Notes: generated from the sequence alone by a model not told the origin. A stretch of DNA of 64,000 bases from Lethocerus indicus (GCA_019843655.1 JACDQD010000006.1:5014034-5078033), one strand, 5' to 3'; counted from the stretch's first letter, positions 24,973 through 37,800 are shown. A program made the numbers and translations.

Positions 24973-27781
24973 CTGTGGCGGCCACAAATTGAGTTTTCAT
25001 CGTAACGCTAAAACTTTAAATCAGAGTCAGTTTCCATTAAACTCCCCCCAGACAGAATTCGGGCACAAATAAGTCCGTTTCATCACTTGAAGTACGGATT
25101 ATCATTTAAATTACAGCCATTTGAGTATCATATTTAGAATTCCCATGCTTTAAATATGCTCGCCGGCGGATTTTGGAATAAGAACTCGAAATTTGGCAAT
25201 AATAACTATACTTAAATCTTAGTCTTACCGCTGCTATTGTTTCCCTTGCTACTTACCTATTTAGAAAACTAAATTTTCAGTAGATTATTTCAATACACTG
25301 TATTTGCGCAAATAGAATACATAATATTCCAGCTCGCAGGCCGGATGGTTCAAATGCTGGTCCCCAATTTTTTAAAATTGTAAATATGAATTTGTCGATA
25401 GCTTCATTGTAACATTCATTAAAGTAACAATATATAGTTGGATTTGTTATAGAAATTCTTTTCTTCCCGTAAAATTTGCACTCGGTTCGTTCTCTTTTCG
25501 TGTGTTTTAAGCACTGAGAAAGTCCGAAAACAAGTTCAGCCTTGAGAGCCGGCAGACGGGAAGTGAAAGCGGGTGAAGGATCGTATCTGTAAAATTAATG
25601 AGCGGTATCGAACAAATGAGCCTATTGTGAGTCATGGGGGGTGGGTGACACGCACTCTTCTTATGCACGTATCCGATCAATGCAACCTTGCACCGGACCC
25701 GGCCTTCGACCCGTGGACAGCCGGTGTTATATCGCGCGAAAAATTCTCAATATGAACAAACAGATAATATCAGTGGGGCGAAAGGCTCGCTTCCTCCGCG
25801 TCCAATCAATTAGCCTGTTCGTAAAATATTATTCCGTTGAAAATCGAAAATTATCCACCGTAAATCCAGCAGGAATTACGCCGTCCGACTCAAAAAAATC
25901 AGCATTATTCTACATTTTTACTATGGATTCAATTCGAGGTATTAGTCGAGAGAAAAACTCATTATCTATTGCCCCCGTATTTTTATAGAATTATCACAAC
26001 CATCGTATCTACATAAATTATAAATACCATTTTCCATATCGGTTTGTCACCATTGGTAGCATTGTAAATGCTATTAAATTATTGAGGCCCATATCGGATG
26101 AAACCACACGAGGACAAAAACTGAAGAGAAATATATAAATTTAAAAATGAAATATATAAATGTGATTCAGGAAACAGATAATTATTAACATGAAATATAC
26201 GATTCTCCATTCCGTTGTGAATATTTATTGGGCAATCTGTCCGTGTCGAGTATATTGCCACTTTTGCGTTTTTTCTCTGCCTTTTTTTAACTTGTTGAAT
26301 ATGGATCCGAAGAGACGGATTGGTAAAAACGGTTTGTAGAATTTTAGTACCGATCGAATTATCGATTGGTGTATACACAACCCAGTTAAGATCGAAATAT
26401 ACCACCTGATTGGGAGCAGGAGGGTATACGTCCTGATTTACCTTCGATATCGGTACATTTTATATCCACTATTGATGAGTATAATGTAAAGAGCAAAATA
26501 TTATTTATACCGTTGTAATCGGAAAAATATGAGGAATTTTGGATTCGATTCAAGACTATTTCTTTCAAATCGAAACTTTTAAATTTTAAATAACACGACT
26601 GGCCCGGGTTTTTCTTGGAATAGCAGAGAAAACGTCTGGGGGAATTATGTACCATCCTGGACCGACTTATACCGACTCAGCTCCCATCACCGGCACGCGT
26701 CTGGATCTGTTCCCTTTCAGTTTTTATTTGAAACTGGGACAGAATTTCGGGAAATCTGTTGGTCCGCCAAGTGGAATAAAAATTGTTTAATTTACCGGGA
26801 CCATATTTAAACAGATATTAAACAAAATAATATTGTATACGATATTAGCATTTCTTTCGCGCTATGATTGGAAGAGTGTCATATTCATAGTTGCAAATAC
26901 AAGAAAGTTGTTTTAGAATAACATTAAAATAAGTGCCTTCAGCAGAATGCTACCCCCTCACTATTCACTTTGTCTATAAGCCTATACTGAACGTTCTTTC
27001 CAATAGGAAATTATGTTTTCCCCTTCGAGACTTCTAGCGGTGCGATTCTCTCAGCGGGCGTAAGTAATCCGTAATGTGGATATTTAGGTTAAGATAGATT
27101 TAGATTGGCTTAATGTACGCCTTTGCTCTTTATTACCGACATAAATAAATTAGTATTTCAGAGTTCCATTTCGAGCGAGCTGATTTAAAGTCGGTAGTCC
27201 TCCACTATCAACCAGTGGTGACATTTAAGACTGTTCTAAATTACGTCGGCTCACTATGAGAGAGCTTTAAGTGCCGAAATGCCCGGTCCGCCTTTTAGAA
27301 TGTCGGAGAAGGAGAGAACCCAGCGATCGCAATATATTTTTTGTTCGAAGCCCGTTCGAAAATAGTGCCCCCGTTGTCAGGGCGACAAAGAGAAACGGGG
27401 TCACGACCGTCCGTTAGATGGACGATCGTAAATACGCCGGCTCGAACAGCCAGAATTATAGCCGCACGTTCGGTCGTTCTATATAGAGACCGGTTTCGGC
27501 TTCGCGCCATCCTCGATAGCCCAATGGTCCAGTAGTCATACAGGCCTTAGTTGGTCCTTCAACGCACGAGAGTGAAGACAAATTAACCTCCTCATTAATC
27601 GAGGTTTAATGGGAAATTAGGAAAAAATAATACTTCATTTATTAGCATATGAATATATGATACCATGTGGTTGTAATTGAGAAAAAATATCATAACCAAT
27701 AAGATAGTTTAGGTCAGAATAACAAAACAAGGATTATATTTCTCGAATATTATACTAATTATGAAAAAAAATCATATTTTT

Positions 27782-27784
<3 letters not shown>

Positions 27785-27834
<50 letters not shown>
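27785..27834. repeat. (TA)25 microsatellite
   Basis: Twenty-five uninterrupted TA units flanked by AT-rich sequence. The longest pure dinucleotide run in the window. Confidence 0.97.
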
Positions 27835-27840
<6 letters not shown>

Positions 27841-29984
27841 AATTATATTTTGTGAATATTTTCTGCGTAATGGCAGTTTCTCTTGCAATACTGTCCAGAG
27901 GCGTTACCGTATGGTCCCAGCCCTAGATCCTGATCTTGAGAAGAATTGATGATGGCGTACGTTCTGGACAGGCCAAATAGAATGGTATGGATTGAAAATA
28001 AAAATAAAGCATATCAGGCCGGTGTTCTTCAGTAATTCCAAAATCTGCAGAAGACTACTGTCGGTGGGCGAAATCCTGGACTGAGGATGAACTGTGTAAG
28101 GCGTGTGAACCTTTATATCGTCGCCCCCTTGTTACAACTAGGCTAATCTCAAATCGGGGGCCGACTCTATTTTTAAACCGGTAACAACCTGAGCCGAACT
28201 CCTTCCAGCCAGAGCTTCTGATCTCCCAGTGGCGACCGTCACAAGTTTTCGATCGTAAATCATATTTTTTGTTCTCAAGAGTCCTCTACTAAGTCCGAAG
28301 GAAAAATACCGAGCGTTTACAGACACCGTATTTATAGTCTTGTGAGATTAAAAGCGGCGTTAGTATGACGAAAGGGGCATTTCTAATGGATATTTCAAAT
28401 TGACATAATCGTCCCCTTGACAAAGTGAGAGTTTAGAGATTAAACACTTTATTTATTGCAGTTAATGCTCTACAAATAAAGGCTTGTTGACCTCTCTCTG
28501 TAATAGATGCAAGCATTAGTTACATAAGTACTATTACAGTATGCGTTGAAAAATTCCTATCACAAATATCTGACTATGTTAAGCCATAATAGCATGCGAC
28601 AAATATTATAAAGTAGCGAGAATTTTCTCTAGAGTGCCTAATGTTGCCGATATATTTATCGAGAAAGCACGTAAGAAGTATTTAAAAGTCAGTATCACTT
28701 GTAACAGAATCACATTTGAAGTTTGATTAAACAAAAATTTCATTTTACCACTTGAAAAATTAAAATGCATTTAATTACTTCTAAAATACTGTTCCAACTA
28801 ATAAAAGCTTAATGATTATGACTCTCTTTACCGGTGATAACTGACAGAAATGATAATACAAGAAAGTTCCGTAGGACGTTTTCTAAATATAAGTAAGGGA
28901 GAGAGAAGTGACAGTCGTTGGCCGATAGAAGTGGGACGTGTTTACCGAGTACAGTCACGGGGCTTCTATAAACTGAAATGGGCACCGAGTGGGGACGAAT
29001 TAGGCATTTTAAAGTGGGAGTGACGCGCTTTGCAGGGCACACAACAACTTTAAAAAGTTGTTGGAACAAATCCAACTTGGCTCAAAACTCATTGACAAGT
29101 CCAATCAGAATCTAAAGTTAAATAAGGACAAAAGTCCCTTTCATTAACATTAAAGCTTTGAGCCATAAGACTGAAGGGCAAATGGAAGTGTAGGTAAACA
29201 CGAATCTGTTGAATTTTTGCACCCGAGGAATATGTCGGGATATTTTATCGTTTTATAAAAGATTTAAATCAATTTTAAACAGAGTTATAAATACATAAAA
29301 ACTAAAATGAAGCGCACTTGTCTCCTCTAAACATAGTATTTTCTGTCACTCGTGCGAATGCGACGTTAATTCGGCTTCTGAACACTACATGTTCGAACCA
29401 GACAGATAGTGCTGCTGGCAAAACAAAAATTTCCCAGGGAGGTTAGGTATTAATACCTTAGCAGTACTTGCGAGGGGTGATGTTTAGTTTTTTATGTTAT
29501 GATATTTAATTGTGGCTATTTGAGGCTATTTGTTACCGCTATTGAAGCTAAATTAAATTAGAATTAAAATTGAGAACTGAGAATTTATTCGAAATATTCT
29601 AGAATTAATTCGCCGAATAAACTGAGAATTACGTAATACCTATAATTTACCTATAATTTTATCGCAAATAATATACAACGCGTTAAGCGTACTGGCGGTT
29701 GATGTTTAAAATTGTATACAGCGGAAACTCCATACAACGTTTTTAGAATTGCATACTGGAGCGAAAATAGAAGAATTTTCGGACCGCCCAACTACAAGGT
29801 CGGGCCGCGTTTTTGGCAAAGGTTTGTACAGAATTCGGAATATCTCCCAGACCTGTATTCGGGGTCTTGACTAACGGTCGGCCGTCTGCAGTATGATGCG
29901 CGTTATAATTTATTCCTCCCCTTCGGACAAGACATAGCGCTAACCTCAACAGTGTACAGTTAGAGGCATTTATTTATAGAAAAC

Positions 29985-30041
29985 TGGAGTGGAGTGGAGC
30001 GGCGACGGCGGCGTCGTCGGTTGGAGTTGGAGTTGGACGTG
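29985..30041. repeat. Short GGAGT / GGC / TTGGAG compound repeat
   Basis: Three GGAGT-type units, then GGCGACGGCGGC-type triplets, then three TTGGAG hexamers. It forms a small GC-rich island about 4 kb upstream of the hdc start codon. It could be part of a distal promoter or leader exon, but no TATA, initiator or splice donor makes that case. Confidence 0.6.
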
Positions 30042-33000
30042 GTTTATATCTCGCGATTGTTTAACCGTCTTCTTGTAACCCGCCCGGCTCGGATTGATAC
30101 ACGACCTTTGACTCGTCGTATAGCTGTGGCCATAACTCGGGTAAAAATGTACCGCCCTTGAAGCACCCTATGGCTCACGATTATAGCCTAAATGATTTCG
30201 TCTAATTTTACGATTCAATGACCTGTAATTTTTAATTTTCAAAATTAATCGCTTAACGCTTGACTATCGCGGGTTGAGTACTCGGTGTTAGCTTCGTGTC
30301 TGAGACTAGGTAGAGTTCGACCATCGAAAACTGAAAAGACTAGCCCACTATGGAAATTAAAATAGATTTTACAGTCCACTACTTGTATTAGTCGACAGTA
30401 ATAATTACAGTACGGTGAGCCCGATATCGTCCACAGACAGAATGTTAAATTTGGAACTAATTTATAAGAGGCGGTATAGAAGATGTTATTCCAAACGCTG
30501 GGTGGCCTTCAAAAAATTGCTTTAAATTATTATATTACATTTAATTACTAGTATTGATGGACGGAATGCAAGTTAGACGAAGATAGACACAGATTTAAAA
30601 GAATTAAAATATTTTTAAATTATATTACTGTCCTAAACTAAACCAATTTGGGGTTCTCAGATAAATCCAGCTTGGGATACCTAATTAGCCAGCGGAGACC
30701 GAAAATCTTATCTCCAACCAAAATCTTTGAGTTATGAATATATATACCAAATATTCATCCGAAAGTTGTCCATACGTGGAACCTTTTTAGAAAAGAGTTA
30801 GTTCCAACTCGACGGGAACTTAGAAATTAGAATATTAGAAAGTTTATATTAGCAAATATTGTTTAATAATCGATACAGTGCACTAAAAACGCATTGCGAA
30901 AAACAGTGATATAGATTCTGGACTCGGAGTGAATTTCTATGAGGAAGGCGAGTTGTAAGCGAGTAGCGTACGTAGAATGTTCGCCCTCTAAGTGACCCCC
31001 TGACTGGGACCTTGAGTCTTACACTGGACCAGTTTTCAGAACACTTCCCGAAACCTAAAATAATTCTCTTCGCGCTAATTCAATCCGCTTTAAACAATAG
31101 TTAACACAAATACGACGTTTCAATTCAATATTAAGTAATTTATAGCATGGTTATTAGAATAAAACAAAAGGATTTTGGCAAATATTCGATCGGTGGAAAT
31201 TGTACGGAAAATCGTGTTTTAAATAATATCAGACTCGATTTCTAAATTACTGAGAGACACTTTTGCAATGTGGATAAAACATTTGGCTAGTAAAATAATT
31301 TCTGTATTTTGAAAATGAAACAAATTTCATTTAAAAGCTTACTCTTTCAATTGGTTTTTCAACGTCAAAATGCCGTAAGTAAATATTTCGTATGAACCGA
31401 TTCCGGGCGTACACTGGACAAGGAATTTCAACGCCATTTTCTCTGTCTATTCGTACACTAATTAGTAAAACCAATATCGATTTTCGTCTTCTGAAGTTAA
31501 TGATATGAGCATAATTTCGAAGGATATAAATAAATTGGATCTATAGAAGTAGTCCCGCATTAGGTACTGTAAGTTAAAATCGACCCGGATCACGGAGTCC
31601 ACTTACGACGTTATCCGGCAGCCTGTAACTCGGTTTGAACGTCAATGCGCACTTCAGAAATCAACGTGAATCAGCCTATTCAATGGTAATCCGAAGAACA
31701 GTTTATTTTATAACACAGTATTGGAGATTGAATAATTTTAGATTTCCGAAAAGGGATTTTAACGCCGAATCCAACTTGGATATTGGCAATGTAAGAAATC
31801 CACCAAGAGATTCCTCCGAAGTTTACCTCTTTGCCCTTAATTTAATTGCATTCTTGCAGCAATCTTGCTTGCGACCGACTTCTCAATTAAATATCAGTTA
31901 AGCACGAATAACGCATTCTATTTTTTTATTTAAATTTTAAGGTTTAAATTAAACCTTGAAATTATTCGCTAACGGGGCAACTTAATTTTTTTTAATCCGT
32001 AATATTCGCACTAATTATTAAAAATATACGAAATTATAATAGAAATGTAGAATTTATAAATACTAGGGATTTTACTCTATAACAGTTTTAGTTTTTAACC
32101 GAGCTGGTATTAACATAAGAAATTTAACGTTTGGGATATTATTCAATCGTGTGCATATGAAATTTACCGCACATAGCTGTCGCATATTATTTTTGTTTAC
32201 TATGTACTTAAAGTACAAGCTATAAATATATTTTTGCATCGCATGATTCGAATACAGGAATTGAAAATCTAAAGAAAATTTCGCTGTTAAAATCTATTTT
32301 CAGAAAATGTCCCCGACAAGTTCTCCCGCCCAAATCTTTCTCCAATTCAGTGTTTCCGCTACCGAGAAAGAAACGGTTAAAAATATCCCCGACATATATT
32401 TCAGCTTCCGTATTTTTCAAAGGAATGTCCGATGGCGTAACGCCAAAATCAATCATTCAGCGGTCGTTGCGCGGCCTCGCACTATTCCTGACCGCCGCCG
32501 GACCGAAGACCAAAACTTCCAGTCCCGTTTTAGAGCTTCAAATTTGCCCAACAATAGCACGCCGTTACGATGGAGTCGGCAATGGACTACCTATTCAAAC
32601 GGCAGTTTAAACGCATTTGAGACTGATGCAGGCCTCGAGACAGAAGTTGAAAGTCTAAATATGTTACAAAGAATTGCGAAAAGGCTAGCAAATGTTTATT
32701 AAACTATCGGAAGATCATATTTGATCTGTAATGTGAATTGAAATAGGGAGACGGTTAGGTGCTCTCACTTGCTGTTCATTAACCACAATTACCAGATACG
32801 TTTTCTTTTCCCTACTAATATTTTTAATCACAATTTCTACCCAAATAACACTTTCTATTAAATCGCTAATCGGAGAGTCGTAATATGACGCCACGGAAAC
32901 TACGAACTATATATATTTTAAACATGTTCACAGACGAACTCTAATATAATTTCCATTCGTCACAATGTTATGGAACTCACTTTTGATTTATATTTATCGT

Positions 33001-33313
33001 TAAGATATGCGGAACAAAAAGAGATGCGTTTAGTATCTACGCTCCGAGGAATTTAATAATAGGACTACTACATCGAAAAGTTGCCGCCGCGCGCCGCGAA
33101 TATAGTTGATTTTGAAATGGACCGGTGGCAGAAGGAGTGGATGGGAGTGTGGAAGTGGATTTAACGGACGGCCAACTCCTAGCGGTCCTTGTTCTCCTGT
33201 TATAAGGGGAGTTATCGGGGGGAGTGGGCTCGGTGCGGGTAAGTGCGTAGCGAAACGGGAACTGGATGGGAGCGGGCGGTGTAGTTTATGGCGGTGAGTG
33301 TACAGCACAGCTA

Positions 33314-33377
33314 GTGGTGGTGGTGGCGGGCGGTGGTGGCGGGCGGTGGCAGTGGTGGTGGTGGTGGTGGTGGTGGG
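33314..33377. repeat. GGT/GGC triplet microsatellite
   Basis: A run of GGT and GGC triplets with small interruptions, ending in about eight consecutive GGT-type units. It sits at the upstream edge of the CpG-rich hdc leader region. On the minus strand it reads as CAC, which produces a meaningless poly-His open frame. Confidence 0.9.
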
Positions 33378-33406
33378 CCACTGCAGTCTGTGCCCTGTAG
33401 TAGTAA

Positions 33407-33790
33407 CGCCCCACTCTGCCTGCAGATAGCGCGCCCGCTCTCCTCCTCCACCTCCTCCAGTCGGCGGGTCTGGCGCTCTGGGTCGGCCGCCAGTCGGTCA
33501 TAGAAAGCGAAAGGGACCACACCACTACCACTACCATCACCAACGCCGCCGCCACTACCACTAGCAGCACCGGCACCAGCAGCGCCGCCGCAGCCCCAGC
33601 CGCAGTCGCAGTATACCCCTCATCATCATCACCGCCTCCGGTGGGCAACTCGCCCTCGGCGTCCTACACGCCTGCGTCCAGTCCGTGGCCGCCCTCGCCC
33701 GCCGCGGACTCACGGCGCCCACCTTTCTTTTTATACGCGCGTAATATTAATATATATGTCGTAGTGATTTTCGTTTCGATTCGTTCTTAA
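33407..33790 (+). other. Met-less open frame in phase with hdc
   Basis: After a TAA at 33404-33406 this frame stays open for 127 codons to TAA 33788-33790. It has no ATG. It encodes a Thr/Ala/Ser/Pro-rich peptide, with stretches such as SYTPASSPWPPSPAADSRRP. It lies in exactly the hdc reading phase but is separated from the hdc ATG by stops at 33788 and 33947. Compositional bias (few T/A-rich stop codons in GC-rich DNA) explains the openness adequately. Non-AUG initiation or alternative splicing could use it, but nothing here demonstrates that. Confidence 0.3.
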
Positions 33791-33872
33791 AGTCGGGCCG
33801 AGTCGTTAGTAAATTTTAATTAAAAATAAAAATTACAAAAAAAAGTTATCCGCGAGGACTGAGTACACCTGC

Positions 33873-33935
33873 ATGTGTTCATGTGCACCTAGACGACCGT
33901 CCCAGAAGGGCGGGTCCGTCCTATATTTCCCCTGA
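33873..33935 (+). other. upstream ORF, 20 codons, in the presumed hdc leader
   Basis: An ATG at 33873 opens a 20-codon frame (MCSCAPRRPSQKGGSVLYFP) ending at TGA 33933-33935, 170 nt before the hdc start. Two smaller ones accompany it: ATG-TCG-TAG at 33756-33764 and ATG-TGC-ACC-TAG at 33881-33892, the latter nested in another frame. There is no ATG between 33936 and 34105. They matter only if transcription starts upstream of about 33,750, which is not shown here. Confidence 0.45.
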
Positions 33936-34105
33936 TCCCCACGTAATAGATCGTCGTTCTGGATATAGTACAAAGATATAAAGCGAGTTTCCGTCCCCGA
34001 TTTATAGAAGGGACCCCGGTGCCTCCCGTATACGCAAGTACAAAGTCTCGTACCGAACTCAGGTTAAACTATTTAAAATATTCGCTAAACGGTGACAGAC
34101 CGGTA

Positions 34106-34854
34106 ATGGCGCCGCGGCGGAACAACCACGCGGGGTTGGGGGCCGTCCACAACGAAGTTCAAGGACTCGCGGGGATCGATAGCGAGGAGAGCGGTGGAGG
34201 AGGAGGAGGAGGAGGAGGAGGCGGAGGAGGGATGGTGGTCGGGGGCGGGACGACCGGGTGCTGCGTCCCGGGCGCGGAGTGCCTGAGGGCTATGGCGCCC
34301 ATACCGCTCGACGACCTCAGAGACACTGTTAAGGTGATCTGCAACAACGACCAGTGCAACGCGGGCAAATATATGCACAAAGAGTGCTTCGAGGCCTGGG
34401 AGCAGACGGTGCTCACCTACTTGAAGAGCTGCGGACGGGCCAGGTCCTGGTCGGAGCGACAGCGCCACCAGAACCTCTGGACGAAGAAGGGCTACGACCT
34501 GGCGTTCAAGGTGTGCGGCTGCAACTGCGGCAGAGGCCACCTGAAGAAGGACCTGGACTGGGCGCCTCCGCCGCCCGGCTTCGGGGCCCGCGAGGACGAG
34601 GCCGCCAAGAAGAAGAAGCGGCGTAACAAGCACAACGGCAGGCCCAGCCTGGCGGCCCCCTGCGGCCCGCCCCCCCACCTCGCTCTCTCCCAACAGCCGC
34701 ACGCCAACCTCTCGCCCTCCGAGCTCCGCGCCAGGACCGGCAGCCTCTCATCCTCCACGGGATCTTCCTCCCCGCCGGCTTCCGCCTCCAGCGTTTCGCC
34801 CATACACTCCAACAACATCAAGAAGAAATCAAAGATCGATTTCTTCTCCGACAG
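34106..34854 (+). CDS. hdc: headcase (HECA family) coding exon 1, N-terminal part
   Basis: This exon encodes the N-terminus of Headcase, a cytoplasmic growth and branching regulator that in Drosophila acts with Unkempt downstream of mTOR/insulin signalling (family knowledge). Visible along the 249 codons: start MAPRRNN; a 13-glycine run at residues 30-42; a Cys/His-rich domain at about 52-152 with C52, C53, C59, C79, C84, H91, C94, C109, C137, C139, C141 and H145, including the stretches CNNDQCNAGKYMHKECFEAW and KVCGCNCGRGHLKKDLDW; a basic, NLS-like KKKKRRNKH at 168-176; then a Pro/Ser-rich linker. The start is the first in-frame ATG after the TAG at 33947-33949, and it has G at -3 and G at +4. 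The exon ends ACAG|GTCAGT, leaving AG of a split Arg codon (phase 2). Codons are GC-rich against AT-rich flanks. Identification is by recognition of the domain, not by a search. Confidence 0.95.
34193..34231 (+). repeat. Glycine-coding GGA/GGC tract within hdc
   Basis: Thirteen consecutive Gly codons (residues 30-42), mostly GGA, between the extreme N-terminus and the Cys-rich domain. The near-uniform codon makes it prone to length change by slippage, in multiples of three without a frameshift. Confidence 0.95.
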
Positions 34855-37800
34855 GTCAGTCCCATTTCGCTTTATTTTTTCGGCCCGTTTTTCAATCTAT
34901 GCCCTCCATTTCATTTGTAGACACCGAAAACTCGTAATCGTTGCCTGGCACCGATATTAGTTAGTTTTTACACCGCGGAGACCGAAATTTCACGATTTTT
35001 CTACGCCCCTTTCGGCTCTGGCGATAACGGGGTCACTGGGAAAGCCGACCGACCGTCTTCCTTCAGCAATTTTCGGCTGCGCCGCTTGTTGCTGGCTTTG
35101 CGTTGAATTTGCCACCGGTTTTAACATTTTATTTCGCCGTATCGCTAACGGTAAGATTCAGTTTATCGCTCGGTTCCCGTGTGTAAATTCCGCGCGAGAA
35201 TTATCGCGTTTATTGTTTAAATAACGATATAAGTAAGTAATCGTCGAATACGGGTTTTTATTATATTTGGTGTCGATAATTGATAATCATTTTGACATTG
35301 GACCTTTCATTTTCTGCCTGTAGTTAAAAATTCGTTCGTTAGAACAAGTATTTTCGATACCATCTTTAAGTATCTTGATAAGGATCGTTTATTTAAAAAC
35401 ATTTTGTTGATATCTCACCGATTGAGAGCCGGCGTTTAAAGCTTTGAAGGTCGCCGACAGTAAACTTTCTTTATGCTATCTCGGATTGACGTTAGGAGAT
35501 AATTCCCTTATCTTACTCGCGCCTAAAATGTTTTCATTTTTTTTTCACAAGTGCATAACGCTTTTTTGTCCTTCCGGCGATATGAAATGTGTAGTAGCGC
35601 GAAAATAATTTTACGAACACAACCAGGCAACTGTCAACGAAATTTAACGTAGTTTCTAGCATTTTTCTTAATTTAGTAGCGTGTGAAATAAATTACGCGT
35701 GCAAAGATTTAGTGCGTATTACACCTGCGTTTCTGTAACTACGTCGTCCTTGCTTACATCCAACGAAAGTTACTAAATCTTACGTCAGAGATTTGAACGT
35801 ACCGCTTTACGTGCGTCCGAAGATGTTGAAAGTTGTTCATTTTTGTTTTAAAATATTTCAGAATCGTCCACAACATTTTAAAATTAGTTTCAATTAGGTG
35901 TCTACAAAGCTGAAATGAGAATGTTTGTTTCTGTGATTTTCCAGAATGCCATCATTCATGCCACCTTAATTTTAAGACAGGAATCAAAATACGTTGTTCA
36001 GGTTAGCGTTACACAGTAATATTTGCAATAGCTTTTTCGTCAATATCTAATTTGATTTTCCCATAATTAAATACCTGGGATTGTTCCTGACAATTGTCTC
36101 TCAGAATGTATACACATAGTGCTAGTACTAGCGTACTGCAAGACACCTGCAATAATATTTATATAGCGATACAGAAATATAGTCCAATAGTATTTCGAAA
36201 CGGTACAAGTTGTGGGGGGACCAGTGAAATTCTGTCTCGTGATAATTGTTAGCCTTCCGAAAGAAATGAGAACTCTTCGACGAAATCTGAAGGGGGACTA
36301 ATGGCGGGGTTATCTATTTAGAGTGTGGGTATCGGAATGCCCTTGAGAATTTTCATCCAGCCGCTTGCCGTGAGTCACTTCTCTTTTTTAACTCGGGTCG
36401 CCTCTGCGGGCGCCACTTAGTCATACAAACTTACTATTAGAGACCGGTTTGTTGTTTGTGGTTTTTTTTCCGGACGTAAACCGCGAACATACAAATTTTG
36501 ACCAGCTTTTGACTATTGAGTGAGTTTCTGTGTTTGTGTATTCACAATCAGCTTAATATTATAATGATATAATTGAAACAGAGCGATTTTAATTTGTATG
36601 ACATACTAGGTAAATGTAGCCTTTCGAGCTTCAGAAATGATTCCATCCATTCTACTGCATTAATTTCGCCTGTATGACCACACCCATAGACAATTTAAAA
36701 ATCCCTCTGCATTTTTGCCTCGGTCCTGTGCATATAAATAATAAATTATGTCGCATTACATATATGACAACGGCAATAATAAATGTACGATGTATATTAT
36801 TCGTTTTACCCCCTTTCGTCAGTTAGCTTTTGTTCAGTTTACGTTCAAAATATTCTGTTATAGAATGGAACTGTTTTGTCTCTTGTGTACAAGAGCTAAA
36901 TAGCTAATGTCTGTAAAATTATTTATGGAAAATATTTAGTTTCATATTGATATTTACCGGCTGTAGGTGGGCGCCACCCGAATGTGGGTTACTGGGAAAC
37001 ATCCAAGCCAGAACTTGAATCTGCCCGCACTTCAGTGGGTTAATCTCGAACGCTTCGGTATTTTCGAAGACATTTTCGAGTGTATAAATCTCAATTTTTT
37101 TTTGGGAACCTGCAAAGTTCAAAAATGCTATAATTGTCTAGAATATGAGTAACAGTGTTGCGCAATATGACACAAAATTGTATACTGATTATCAGTCAAT
37201 AGTGTCAATATAAATTAGAGTATATTAACGGGAATCATTATACTAGTTGAGTATAGAGATTTCATCCGTTTTAAATACTAGAATTGAACGTTTAAATGAA
37301 AATACTTGCAATAATCGAGTATTATCACTTTATAAATAACAATAGTGGGAATATGTATTTATGGTTATCCGTGAATTTTCAATTACAAATCCTGAATTTT
37401 TGTATACATTCCAGAATTTATATCGGTCTCTAAACAGAGAGGATTTATTTTTTTCCCTTTTATTTTTCCTTAATCCTGTTTAAGGAAGTGTGATTTCTCA
37501 ATCTTCACTTGAAAGACATGGACAGTGGAACAGTACGTGTTTCTACGTTGTTCAACGGGAAAGAGACGTTCCAATGTTGACTAAATTCTTTCCGATACCC
37601 TAGAGAGTTGTTTTCGTATCTTCCCTGTTTGGGTTAGCAGGGACGCTCTGCAGTAAACGCAGGTTTGGCTTGTACTTTGAATCCCCGCTAACCGAAGAAA
37701 CGCATTAAAATTCTAGCATTTCTAATTAATATCACGAACCGTATTAACTCATCTTAATTATAGTGTAATTGTTGATCGATGATCGACTGAAAAGGAAACT

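Larger units (their letters stand above)
24973..33059. other. Gene-free upstream stretch, part 4, immediately 5' of the hdc leader
   Basis: AT-rich, with (TA)25 and the GGAGT compound repeat. The 131-codon frame at 32,307-32,702 has an ATG preceded by TTTTCAG, but its Arg-rich, motif-free translation and a second open frame overlapping it suggest chance. Enhancers of hdc may lie here but none can be called by reading. Confidence 0.55.
33060..34105 (+). promoter_or_regulatory. CpG-rich promoter / 5' leader region of hdc
   Basis: GC content and CpG density rise sharply from about 33,060, after tens of kilobases of AT-rich sequence, and stay high into exon 1. This is the most likely place for the transcription start and 5' UTR. 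The first part contains a GGT/GGC microsatellite and the middle is a C-rich triplet-like stretch. The sequence turns AT-rich again around 33,725-33,850, where a weak TATA-like TTTTTATACG occurs at about 33,728. I see no convincing initiator, so the start site is not placed. Everything regulatory here is inferred from composition and position. Confidence 0.5.

Noticed and set aside
20645..27500. Recurring GACCGGTTTCGGC near 20,650 and 27,489 as further repeat-family copies
   Set aside because: The match is only about 12-13 bases with no collinear flanks. Shared 12-mers are expected by chance in 64 kb on two strands.
27500..27560. Second tRNA-like A-box, TAGCCCAATGG
   Set aside because: No cloverleaf can be drawn and there is no clear B box. 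The similarity to 23.66 kb is limited to about 10 bases.
32307..32702. 131-codon frame just upstream of the hdc leader
   Set aside because: Within chance length for 64 kb on six frames. Motif-free translation and a second open frame overlapping it. No evidence of splicing to hdc.
33286..33648. 120-codon minus-strand frame with poly-His, Ala and Val stretches
   Set aside because: It is the reverse reading of the GGT microsatellite and the C-rich hdc leader. Low complexity only.
34085..34821. Several minus-strand frames of 81-205 codons over hdc exon 1
   Set aside because: They are shadows of the GC-rich, strongly biased hdc codons on the opposite strand.
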